A stretch of DNA of 64,000 bases. It comes from Onthophagus taurus (Eukaryota; Arthropoda; Insecta; Coleoptera; Scarabaeidae). Below the pieces are notes generated by a model. That model did not search any database, was not told where the DNA came from, and was given only the letters and a program-made list of their open reading frames with translations. Shown here in pieces: positions 22,645 through 34,600 of this stretch. Location: the NCBI RefSeq assembly GCF_036711975.1, contig NC_091971.1, positions 2,611,501 through 2,675,500 of the forward strand, read 5' to 3'. A program made the position numbers and the translations under genes. The first letter of the stretch is position 1. Each line of letters starts with the position of its first letter.

Positions 22645-25600
22645 CTAGTAACCGCAGTTTATTAAGTAATCTCCTAGCTTTTCTACAACGGACGCGGCTT
22701 GCTGGGGTTGGATGGGATCTTCGTATAAGGAAACTACAACAGCTGCAACAAAACGAAATTATTCATTATTATCATTAGTAAAAACTTTTTTTTTTGAGAA
22801 TTTTTGATGATGAGTAATTTTTTTTGTATTAAAAACGAAGAATTTTTCTCTAGATATAAATAGAAGCAATTACTACGCTTGAATTCGCGTATTTTGGCAA
22901 CGGATCGAGGATCGAGAGAGATATTTTCACTCCGGGTATTTCGGTAATTTCCTAAATTTGTGCGAAAATCGGGACACAAAAAACTAGGCAATAAAAACAA
23001 CGGTTTCGTCAAAGATATTTTTGAAATAAATTCGAGTGGGAGAGGATGTGATAAATAATAACGATAATATCCCACACACTATTAAAAAAAATCTAATGTT
23101 GGTTCATCCATTAATATTATGTGTTTTCTACATATAATTTTTTATTTCCGGCATATTAAAAATTAAGTAAAAGAAATTTTTTGTCTGGAGCGATTTCAGT
23201 TTAAAAAAGTCCATTAACAATTAATTCTTCATGTTCCACTTTAGTTATTGCATAACCAACTTCCTTTACTGGATAGGTAAAGGTTCGCTGTAGAAAAATT
23301 CTTCTTCCTAGGTTTCATAGAATTCATCATCTGATTTATACTTCACCTTTTCTGGCTTTCTATTAACCAGGTTTTCAAAAATTTTGACCTTGAGCAGAAC
23401 CAATACCATCTAGAGATGAATCAGATATACCTATACTTGATAACAAATATGAAGCGAGCGATACTGTGGCGATTGATCCAATGAACGATGATGTAGTGGA
23501 TTAGCACCATTACATTCTTCTGACATATGCAATCTCAACTGTCAACTTAGGTTTTGGCTGTACAAACGATAATTCTGTACAGTCAAAACGGAAAAAACCT
23601 AGGTACAAGTTATGTTTCGAAAACAGGAATCCATCAACATCCATCAATCGTGTTTGGCTGGCCGCTACAAAATTCATTAGTCAACCCAAGTTGCGGTAAA
23701 AGTTTGACAACCCAAAATATAAATGTTTTAAATTCGATGAATTGAAATAGCTCTATAACAATCGATAATTCAGGCTCAACATCCTAATACAGCTCATTTA
23801 TTGAAAAATCCATAAACCAAATTACGCAAAGTATATAACTGGAGTAACCTTTTACGTTAATTTGCTTTTCGTGCCAATGTATAAAGTAAAATATACAGAT
23901 TAGTAACTGTAAAGTTGTTAAGAAATAGATATAACAACATCATGAAACTTATGATCTAATACTAGAGTTCTAGTCATAGTAGCATCAGCCGTTAACAAAC
24001 AATACAAAAAAACTGGTGTCAATGCAGAGCTTTCAATCCCTAAGAAATCGTTCTATCTTGCATTAAAAGTTGTGAAATGGATTCTTCGAATTTTCTTCCC
24101 TTTATTGATCTAACACAGTATGTTCCTCAATGAGTTAGTTGGTGTTGGATACAAGTCCAACTAGCAAAACCAGATGTGGAAGCGATAATCAAGAAATACA
24201 AACAAGTTATCCTTGTGAAAAAGAAGTCTAGTGAAGCGAGACCAGATGTTTGTGTATACACCGAACAGCATTAAAGCAGCAAGTGGTCAGAGTAATAAAG
24301 TTTCCTTTGTAATTATCAACAATTGTTGTCTCGCCGATACTAAATTAGACAACACTAAATTGCAACGCTTTGACGACAAGCGACCTTGGCTAAATTCAGA
24401 ATATCAAATATAGAATTTTGTATGAGACGTCAAGGTCACAGCTGATGCTACATCAAACTAAATTGGCAACGAATTCACCTGATTACAGAGAATGGCCTAA
24501 TTATTTATGGCCAAGACTATCCATGATAACCAAAAACTGGTTCTAAATACCATGTCAACCCAAACCTTCTGCTAAATGCTGTAACATTCAGTTAAAGCAC
24601 TCCTGATAAACATTTCTGTAATATCTAGTTTGTTATCATAGAAATAAAAATATTGCTGTATCTAAACATTGATCTAGATAGAACTTGTATTCTTCCAATG
24701 GAAAATTATTAGGAAAGTAATTTAAACAAACAGAAGAGGTTTTGTGAACGTTATTGTTCAAGCAACCTCAGTTGCGTCACAAACTTTCCAGTGTGGACAT
24801 GCTGATTTACTCATGATAATATAACAAAATTAAGCAAAATGTATATTCAAATAAATGAAGTTGTTTTAAGTTAATAGTAATATATTTCAACCATGAAATA
24901 ACTACACAATTATTTACAAACATTCTTTTGAACCGATAATGTTGTATTTGGCTTCAAGCCACTTCCTAATTATGGTCTCAATTTGCCGAATTTTTTACAT
25001 TGAAAATACAGCATTTTAAGCAATATTCAGTAATAGTCAATTAATATTGTACATGTAATGCAGTAAGACGAGACAAAACGTAGTCTACAATATACTTTGT
25101 GAAGCAAATGTATTATTAAACGAAGGTTATTTGTAATAGTCTAACGACCTTTGCATATGGTAAGTAACGGAAAGTTTTGGAATCTTTTGGTCTGCAGGCT
25201 AATCATTTTCGAAGTGGTTTCTGGCTGTATTTTATGTGCCTTGTAAAATAACAACCCAGTGTTATTCTGCCAAACTGTATAATGTGTAAACTATAACTCC
25301 ACATAAAGCAATGTATACCGTTAATAATCGAGTGACCTTGACATTTGTAAGTATCAAGGAGACCAGTAGTTAGCTACATACATAGTTGGTTAACTAAATT
25401 TATCTTCTTCACAACAACATGTAACACGCAAACATTATCTTGAGTGATGCCGTATCAATCTAAGATTTATCTCATATATGTTGCCACTTGCAACTATACA
25501 AAATAAGCGCCTCACTTTAAACTGTTTAGATAAATCAAGTTTAGTAGCTGCACTTTTTGACAATTAATGCTGTATAGTAATGAAAAAAAGAACGAAATAT

Positions 25601-27904
25601 ATAAAATAATTGATAAAATCCAATTTATTTCCTCCTAAACCGGTTAAAAACAAACATTGATTATGTTCTTTGTCTTGATAAGATAATTCGGTATAAAAGA
25701 ATTGAAGGAAAATAAAATTTAATTTTAAAAGTAATAAGAATGAAAAAAACCAATTTCGTTTAATTTTTTTAAAAGCAACCATATCGTATTATCAAGAACA
25801 ATAAATCTTGCACACGGTCAACTCGCCACCACATTGACCCATTTGAAACGTGAAAGTTGCCGACGACGACTGTTGTACTGGTCCAAAACGAAAAAGCAGG
25901 CGCCTTTTTCTTGATCCGGCGCCAACCGTCCAAGAAAACTTTTAATAAACACGACAAGAGTCACCAAATATTCCTCTAAAAGACAACGACGACGAATCCG
26001 CCGCCGCCGCCGCGTTTATTATTTTTAGAAACGCGTTTCACATTCCTCGCACACACACACTCTCATTTTCTCTCTCTCAGTTAACTATTTAAACTTTACC
26101 TTGCGTGGTCTTCATGCAATGCACGCCAACCTTCCCTAACTTGGCCCTGATCACTCTGTCCGTACCGGAAAGGTAAATGTAACGATTCCCGGCTAAGGTT
26201 ACACCCGACGACGTCAGGATATCTTGCTTTTCAAAACCGCTTACTAATTTTACCAATTCATCCTTTGTTACCTGCAAAAAACAAACTTATAAACAAATTT
26301 AAACTGTCACTTTGACAATTTGATATCGCGTACGCGTGCGCAAACAAACTCGACAACGCCCAACGCCGTTTACGATGACCTTTAAGGTACGTCTCGCAGT
26401 CTGAATCAATCAAATTCGTGCAATACTAAAAATTGCAAAAGTTTCGCCACATTTGGCACAATGCATTCAGTTTCAAAATGGATACATTTATTAATAATCG
26501 CGATGAATCATAACCGATATAACATTACGATTAGGGCAACCCCAAAAAAGGGAAAAGAATTTAAATAATCTCGTGACTCATCGTTCGGCCTTGATATACA
26601 AAAATATCTATCAATACATTTTATAAAATTTTATTTTTTTTGTGTAAGAATCCCTAATACATTTCGGACGCAATTTCTACGTTCGCCAAAACGTGATACG
26701 GGGGACTCTCTTTTATCTAACAGTTCAATGACCGCCCGTGCAATTCTAGACATGCACGAGGGGTGACAACTGTATAATATCTTAATTAATTTAATTAATT
26801 AGAAATAAAATTCCCAAAAAACAGTTTTTTTTTTAATTCTAATTTAAGCAATTAGATTTCTAAAAGTCCAGTTTTGTATAGTTAAACATGTGGTCGGTAG
26901 CCGTGACTAACGTAAACAGATCATTACGGTGGTCAACAACTGGTTAATCGGCCTCAAAAGGCCGGATTAAAGGAGAATCGTTTTAAAATTTCCCGCCGTG
27001 GATGAAAATGGGGAAAAAAACGGGACAGACACCGTCTACTAGATGTGTAGAGGAGACTATTGATCGTACAGATTAGCGAGCGCGACGGTCAATGCGCTAT
27101 CGTGGCCTTAACCTTACATTGAAATAGACAACTAACTTCATTTGTTGTCTAAGGTTCAAAATTATATACCTAAAAATTACAAAAAAAAAGATTAATAAAA
27201 AAAAAATAGTGTGAGTAATATTTATTAATCATAAAATATTAAATATTGATAAAAAATCAATAAAGATAAAAATAAGATATGAAGCAACCAAACAATTTTA
27301 TATATTTTACATATAAATAGGGAAAAAACATTTTTTCCTTGTTAGAAATGATGATTTTAATTTTTGATTATTTTAGAATTAAGATTTTGATTTTGGCAAC
27401 AATGAAAAAACAAAATCGTTTCGAAATTTTAAACGAATGAAACACGTCGCAAGATCAGGACGGCCGCCATTTTGTGTAAAATACCGGCTTTGTGAATAAG
27501 GCATGCGAAATTCATCGTAATTTCAACAAGTTTCTCAACCTGAGTCATCGCTTACAATCTAAAATCTCTCTTAAAACAATTAAAACTACCCAAAAATGTA
27601 CCCTTTTAAGGACTCCATTCATACGAAGCACCCCTTTGGTGCAATAAAAAAAATTTACTATAGCCAAGCCCCTAAAGCAAAGAATTTTTTTTTGTAAAAC
27701 CGGTTTTTTATAGTCACCATTTTCAATGGGTGCAAAATAATAATTTTTTATTGATTATTTAATAAAAATCGGGGTAATTTTGTTCGAACTTACCTCGAAA
27801 CCATCACTTTTAGCCCAGACGTTGCCGTCTAAGCCGGCGATACAAGCCTTGGTCACACAACGGGAGGCAACGAGCTGTTTGTCTACGTAATCTTTCCAGC
27901 TCAT
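22645..27904 (-). CDS. chic: Profilin
   Basis: Profilin binds actin monomers, catalyses their nucleotide exchange and delivers them to formins and Ena/VASP through polyproline binding in the cytoplasm. Three coding exons: 27904-27794, 26271-26100 and 22742-22645. They join in phase to 126 residues, the usual insect length (Drosophila chickadee). The protein begins [14 protein letters not shown] and ends [12 protein letters not shown], both hallmark ends: the N- and C-terminal helices form the polyproline groove, with W3 and the terminal Y conserved. The middle [14 protein letters not shown] and HCMKTTQ are also typical. Introns of 1.5 and 3.4 kb hold no recognised gene. A donor lies just after the stop, so the 3' UTR is probably spliced over the hairpin array. 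Upstream of the ATG is a GA-rich stretch (GAGAGAGATAGAGGAGGAG) at about 27990-28010, a possible GAGA-type promoter element. Confidence 0.97.
23080..25560. other. Profilin intron filler, unidentified, distinct composition
   Basis: This 2.5 kb part of profilin intron 2 is less AT-rich and has fewer homopolymers than the surrounding intron, as if inserted. Short open frames (23554-23745, 24231-24413) look like nothing known. I found neither terminal repeats nor tandem structure. It may be an eroded transposon. Confidence 0.3.
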
Positions 27905-28712
27905 ATTGTCGGCGTTTTTAGTTAGGTTATTTAGTTAATAAATTTGAGGTGAGATTTAACACGGCACTCACAGAGTGTTATAGTAGATAAGAGAGAGATA
28001 GAGGAGGAGAAACGTTAAACCGCGGGTATTATTATATCGGTATCACCAGGCACGGTTCTCGCCGCACGGCAAACTGAAGCTCTCGCAAAAGCCTCGATCA
28101 GCAGACAGCTCAAGCGGAAGCGACCAGATGACATGCGCAAAATGATACTAGCCAACTATCTAAAAATTATTTCCCTACCTTAAAAGAACGTGTCGTATCG
28201 TCTTTGCCAACTTCAAAATATTAAACATTTCAATTTATAATCATCAAATAATTTCAATTAAAAACATTTTTCTTTTAAAATGAACATTTTAAGATAATTT
28301 ATAAAATCAATTTATTAAAATTATTTAATCTTTTATGTTTGTGACTTTAAAATTATTTTTAAATGCATTTTTTCATCGATTATGGGTTAATGATCAGGTT
28401 ACGAACACAAATGTTAGTACTAATCGTAAGTAGTAAATTAAAACTTACGGTAAAGCTCCATCGATAACTGTTATTGGTTATTAGATCACACCACTAAAAG
28501 AATTTTTAAAATAACTTACAGAAACCAAGCTAAACATTAACATTAATGTGTAAGTGGGGATGTGATGGGTAATCTGCATCTACTTATATGGTATACATTA
28601 TCAAATCAATAGAAATGAATAATTTAGAGCGAAAATACATCATATTTTGGATAAATCATATAAGAAGCCCAAAAAACTAATGGTAGCAATAGATTATGCT
28701 CGACCTCTGCTT
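27905..28712. other. Profilin promoter side and intergenic sequence
   Basis: The first 200 bp upstream of the profilin ATG are GA-rich, then GC-rich (CTCGCCGCACGGCAAACTG at about 28048-28066), as in a housekeeping promoter. Beyond 28150 the sequence is AT-rich with no gene seen. Confidence 0.4.
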
Positions 28713-29134
28713 GTATAGGTAGTTCAAATTCGATGTTCGAATAGGCTAACTCGGAAACTATAAGAGTTAGAAAAAAAGTAGCTTACATGTCATGATCTCG
28801 TTTTTCGAGATACTGCTAATGCCGAAAACCTCAAAGCGTTATCGTCTTTTGTTTTTCCACTAGAGGCCAAAATTGAAAATATCGTAAAACCGTCGTTTTA
28901 GTTACAATTTACAGGAAACTGTAAATTTAATTTTTTTGACGACACTAAAATAAAATTTTATTTTTAGCTTTATTCTAAAACAATAAAAAATAGATCTATC
29001 TAACCCCATATTTTTGTAATCATAAAAAAATAACGAATTTAATAAGCGAATAATCATGACATGTAAGCTATTTTTTTCTAACTCTTATAGTTTCCGAGAT
29101 AGCCTATATGTCCGCATTTGAACCACCCTGTACA
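28713..29134. mobile_element. MITE with about 85 bp inverted ends, CAGGGTGGTTCA type
   Basis: The left end (about 28714-28800) and the right end (about 29050-29134) are inverted copies. Both contain GGAAACTATAAGAGTTAGAA and TTACATGTCATGAT, and the right terminus, read inward, is CAGGGTGGTTCAAAT. The 250 bp core is AT-rich and non-coding. It shares its terminal motif with the element at 33466-34304. Confidence 0.75.
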
Positions 29135-29341
29135 GCAGATATCGCAGAAGAAGATAAGGAACGAATAAGAAGATTCCATATAAATCTTTAGATTTTAGTG
29201 GCAATGTACCATAAAAGCATACCATGTACAAAAAAATGTTGATTTGTTTTAACGTAAATATTTTTAATACTTTACCAGACTTGTTATTGAAAAAGCTAAG
29301 CTAAAACTATGTATAACCCTATTAACATCTTGATGTAAGAA

Positions 29342-29950
29342 TTGAATGCCAGAACTACCATTTACAGGTTTATGCAATATGCCCAAAACTGTTCCGACAT
29401 GTCCTATCAATGGGCTGCGGAAAACACTATAAGCAGTGATATTGTGCTATCAATCCCGTCGGAGTTGACGAGATCACTACCAGTGAATAATGCTCGATAC
29501 CAGATTGTACTGCCTGAGAGGAAGTCTTGGATCGAAAACGAAAATTCTCTGGTTCAGACAGATATTTGCATGTTCACAGATGGATCAAAAACGCTGGAAA
29601 GGATCTGGGCAGAGGTATACTCACAGATATTTCGGATTAAGCAAGCTTATAGCCTGGGTACGTACTGTACTGTATTCCAGGCGGAAGTATTTGCTATTGA
29701 CATGAGTTGCACACCGAGTTGTGATAACAGAGTATCTCTGATCTGGGTCCCAAGACATTCTGGGGTTACTGGCAATGAAGCAACAGATGAGCTAGCACGA
29801 GAGGGCAGCGCTAAAGCGTTTGTGGGGCCAGAGCCAGCAATTGGTATATCATTTGCGATGGCCAAACATAGGATTAAGCTGTCAAACACCATTGAAGATC
29901 TAATGGGTGTCTTTACTGGGAACTGCCGATTAAAGATCGGTGTGCAATAG
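29342..29950 (+). mobile_element. LINE fragment: decayed RNase H region
   Basis: One 202-codon frame reads as the RNase H domain found at the 3' end of some non-LTR retrotransposons. MFTDGSKT holds the first catalytic Asp, VFQAEVFAID the catalytic Glu, and LIWVPRHSGVTGNEATDELA the C-terminal His/Asp segment. About 40 residues between the second and third blocks are missing, and the sequence after TDGS is garbled, so the domain is dead. No reverse transcriptase remains upstream. Confidence 0.85.
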
Positions 29951-30769
29951 ATATGGTGGTTTCAGGTTTTGCTAAAGTCTAAATTGTCAAAGTTTTCTGC
30001 TAAATGCTTGTTCTATGATCTACAAATTGTTTGTGCATATTTCGAATGCTTCATTATTCATGAATTCTAATTCTATATATTATTATCCAATTGGTCCTTG
30101 CTTCTTATACGTGATACATGTAGCATTAATAACATACTCATCTACTTGGTTTTCCCATATAGCACCAATTGAAAATATTGTCCATGTCGATAAGAATGCT
30201 AAGAAGAAGCACACAAATGATGAAATTGTCTAATAATATCAATGTATCACGCCTGCAAAATTCTTTCTTCCGCAGAATTTCAACAAAATCCATATTTAGA
30301 CTCATATTTCGCCTGAATAAAATTCCGTTTAAATCAAGATAATAATGTTGAAACATTCTAAGAATTCAATGAAGTTTATAGTTTCAAGGAATATGATTCA
30401 GTGTTTCAAAAAATTTTTATAAATACATTTTCTAGGAAATTTTAAAGTAAAAGGTATATTTATTTTGATTCATATTAAAACTTAAATATAGATATAAAAC
30501 TCAATTCATTTTTCTTTCTTCGGATTTTATTAATCAAATTATATTTCCGTATTATTCATTAAGTAATCATTTATTAGGAATGTTCTAGAGTGTCCGAGAA
30601 TTAAAATCGATTTTGAAAATAAATAAATAAAAAAAATAGTGACTGGTGTCATATTACGGTAAAATAATTTATTTAATGCAAAATATATCCGTTTAAGACG
30701 TTGAAAAATTAAAAATAAAAAGTAAGTTAGTGATGGGTTTATTTTTGTGAACAAAACCACAGCTGGGTA
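29951..30769. other. Intergenic, nothing recognised
   Basis: AT-rich, with short unremarkable open frames on both strands and no repeat structure that I can see. Confidence 0.4.
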
Positions 30770-31613
30770 TTGTGGAAATTTTTCGATCTTTATTTCCGAT
30801 TAGTTAATATCGACGACCTCCAACGCCTGAAATAAGAAATAACAACAATCAAAAAAAAAAAAAATGAAAGAAAACATGAAAATAATCTTATTATTCGCCG
30901 GGGATAGCATGGTTTCTTGGAATTATCAACAATAATTAACAACAAAGAAAAATAAAGTAAAAAAAAAAAAAGAAAATCGAAAGGGTGGTTGTTTGGATCA
31001 CTTTTATTCTTTGTTTTGTCAAGATATACAAAAAAGCAACATTTAATTGAAAATATTTTCAGCTGGTCTCTTCGCCTACACCGTTTGTACATAAAATAAC
31101 CATTCCAGAATCCAACTAAACCCCTGCGGAGACGAAAGTGCCGCGTTAAGACAAAGGTCCAGCCCATCGTTGAATAAACGATAGGCCAAAACCTATGATC
31201 CCGATGCGCTCTCATCACCCCCAACGTTAAACGTACCACACCCACACGCTCAATTATATTATGAAATATTACACTAGTACTAACCTATTACAATACAATA
31301 CAATTCTATCTCAAGGGTGATTAACCGAAAAAAATTAGATAAAAAGAAAAAAATATTATAAACGGAAAATAGAGAAAAGTTATGGGGTAAATAGAAAAAA
31401 AATAATATAAGAGAACTAAACGATAAATATTTTTTTTGTTTTCAAAAAGACACACTTTCAAATGTTTATTTGACGGGCCTAAGGCGCTGGCCTAAAGAGA
31501 CGTAATGGCGCACAATAATCACATATGTCGCAGTCGATGCACGAGAGGAGCAGCTGATACTCACACCATAGGAAACTCTAGGCAACGTCGTCGGTCACAG
31601 CAAATCCGCCAAA
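30770..31613 (-). other. eIF4A 3' UTR
   Basis: It follows the eIF4A stop on the minus strand. GC-richer blocks at about 31050-31250 and 31440-31600 stand out from the flanks, and AATAAA at 30794-30789 gives a natural end near 30770. An earlier signal (about 31469) could give a shorter form. A 151-codon minus-strand frame (30790-31245) lies in it but is strongly Phe/Leu-rich from poly-A/T tracts and is not taken as coding. Confidence 0.55.
30789..30794 (-). terminator. Candidate distal poly(A) signal of eIF4A
   Basis: AATAAAG on the minus strand, followed within about 30 bp by GT-rich sequence (GCTGTGGTTTTG). Confidence 0.45.
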
Positions 31614-34600
31614 TTAGATCAGATCGGCCACGTTCATCGGCATCTCGTCTATATGCGTATTGTAAAACTGTTCAATATCTTTCAGGTTGCGCTTGTCGTC
31701 CTCTGTAACGAAATTTATCGCCACTCCTTTACGACCAAATCTACCACCACGACCAATCCTAATCGAAAAATATACACAAAAAATTATTACAAACATAATA
31801 TTTTTTCACAGCATTAATAAAGCTTAATATTTCTTATGTGTACTAATATATTTTGAATTTTAATTATCAAGAAATATTTATGCAATAATATATTTTTCTG
31901 CTAAATAATTGAGAAATCTCTGATACAATATCATGTAAATTGTCTATAATTGGAACTTATCTCAAATGATGTAGGCTCACTTTTATCATCATTCTGATAA
32001 ACTATCAAGTGGATAGTTGCCAAGGTTATAGTGGACAATAAAAGTGATCTTTTTCAACAATTTAGCCAATAGATATAGATTTTTCTGATATCATATGGGA
32101 CTATTTCAACTACTGAGCACTTGCACTGTCCCACATAAAATGCAACATAGCTTAATAGTACAGGCATTGGGTAGTTTTGCAAAGGAAAAGTTTTGTTTGG
32201 AAAAAGCCGACATCCTTATGACAACCTTGAGTTTTACGCAGCTAAACCCGAATGTTAAAAATACGCAACCTACCAGCCGTCTTAAAAGAAGTACTTTCTG
32301 TTCTAGGTCTAGTATTAATGCTAGTGCTAGTGTTAGTCTAGTTTTATATGTTATTACTTTTATAACTGTTTTAAAGTACTTTTTTAGCGTTATCTCAAAA
32401 ACGGCAAAGTTTAGCATGCCGAAATATGGTGTACAGGGATATTTTGACGTGACAAATATGATAATCAAAGGGAAAAAAATAAATAATTTATGGGGTTCAA
32501 CAAAGCAGGTTTAAGGTACTACATTTTCCCAACCCAACCCAACCCAAATTTGGTATACGTTATGAGTGTACCAACTGTATTAATGGGTAGCAAATTGAAC
32601 TCAATTGAGGCATTTCAAAGGGTTAATTAAGGGTGATGGTACCCTAAATGTTGATAGATTTTTTTAACCTTTTGGCGGATTTAATACATTACTACTTCAT
32701 TTCATGTGGAATTTAATTCTAAAACTTTTCTTATTCTTATTATTTTTTAAAAAACTGTCGTTTTCTTAAAAAACTTAAATAACTAAAGACACGTATTTCG
32801 TAATGTTACTTAAAAGAAGCGAAAATTCAGTAGTCGGCTATGAAATTGTACGTCAAACTTGACAAATAGGTTATAAAATTATTTGACAAGGTTTTATAAC
32901 CTATTTGTCAAGTTTGACGTACAATTTCACAGCCGACTACTGAATTTTCGATGATTTTAAATAGTATTAACGAAATGTGGTTTAGTTATTTGAGTTTTTT
33001 ATGAAAACGACAATGTTTTTTAAAAAATAATAAGAGTAAAAAAAGTTTTAGAATTAAATTCCACATGAAATGAAGTAATAATGTATTAAATCCACCAAAA
33101 GGTTAAAAAAAATCTGTCAACATTTAGGGGACCATCACCCTTAATCAACCCTTTGAAATGCCTAAATTGGTCTCATCTTGCTACTAATTTATACCATTGG
33201 TACACTCATAATGTATACCAAATTTGGTTTCTCTAGCTTAAAGTATTACAAAGATATTGAATGTTTCAAAAATTTAAGAGCCAACTTTGAAGGCCTATAA
33301 CTCCTCAGGGGTATAACTTTGTATAGAGATAAGTTGCGTTAAATCATCTTAATTTATTGACCTCTACATGTCCCTGCTCTGTGTCGGTTCTTAGGTGAAT
33401 CACCCTGTATAATATATTAATAAACCTATCTTTATGAGTTTTGATATAGAACCACTCTTTAAATACAGGGTGGTTCAGTTTTTAATTGGGAAACTTTTGA
33501 ACGCTATGGAATATTAACATAAAAAAATATGGGTTGTAAAGCTCAGTCTTTAGTGGTGCTTTTTTGTCTCTTTATTATTTTCCTTAAAGTTAATAGTTTC
33601 CATGTAAAAAAATAAAATATCGTGTCATGTACCGCTATGTTTAGCTAAAATTATTCTAAAAGTTGGCTCTGAGAACTTGTAAGTTTCATTTACACTGAAT
33701 CCTCATAATTATTGCTGATTATTAATAATTTTTGATTGTTATTAAGCAAGAGTATCAATTTTTTAATATTGTTTAAAACAACGTAATTTGTTCAGACAGG
33801 CATTAATCTTATTTATGATTTTTCTTATGAAAATCACAATTAATTGGTGTTATTTAGTTAGTACTAGATCCTAGTAAGTGCACAACTTCCATAGCCACCT
33901 ATAAAGAAAATTTTTTTTTAATAATATCAGCGCTTTACACTACAGTGTAGCATATTTTATTTTTTTACGCTAAAACTATTATCTTTAAGGAAAAAACTAA
34001 AGACCCAACCCATATTTTTTTATGTCAATATTCCATGGCGTTAAGAAGATGTTATAAAAAAATCAAAGGGGTCGTGAATTTCATCCCCTTACAGGGCGCT
34101 AGGGAAGTTTAATACATATAAAATTTCAAATTCTGTGGTTTACTCATACCCGAAATAATAGATAAAATATAAATTTTTGGCTCAACTTTGACAGCTCATA
34201 GCTTGAAAACAAGAGAGTTGCGACCGTTATATAAAAAAAAACTTGTTATTTTGGCAGGTACTACATCCTAGTAAAGTTTCCTGATTAAAAACTGAACCAC
34301 CCTGTATCTAGACGCATTTTCCAAACACCTGTATTTACCTACCAATATATTATTATGAAAATGTTTATGATGTTGTTTGTTAGACTTTTTGTATTTACTA
34401 TATACATTGTATTTACTACAATTTAGTCTTTCTAATCATGTTAACAAAGAGGATGTCCTGAAAATATCCAAAAATATTCCGCCACTATAAGAGGGTTGGA
34501 ACAACTAACCTGAATAAAAACTGATATGGCTAAAACACTCCATACAATTTTAATTTAACACACTCCATAAGAATCAGTTCCTTCATAAAATGAACAATTA

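Noticed and set aside
26041-26080. CA/CT microsatellite as a notable repeat
   Set aside because: A short simple repeat forming the polypyrimidine-rich stretch of the profilin intron; ordinary.
30790-31245. 151-codon minus-strand open frame
   Set aside because: It lies in the inferred eIF4A 3' UTR. Its second half is Phe/Leu-rich because it reads through poly-A/T tracts, and no domain or splice support exists.
32106-32514. Overlapping 120-139 codon frames on both strands
   Set aside because: They cover the hairpin-family fragment and its flanking module, so they are repeat sequence rather than a gene.
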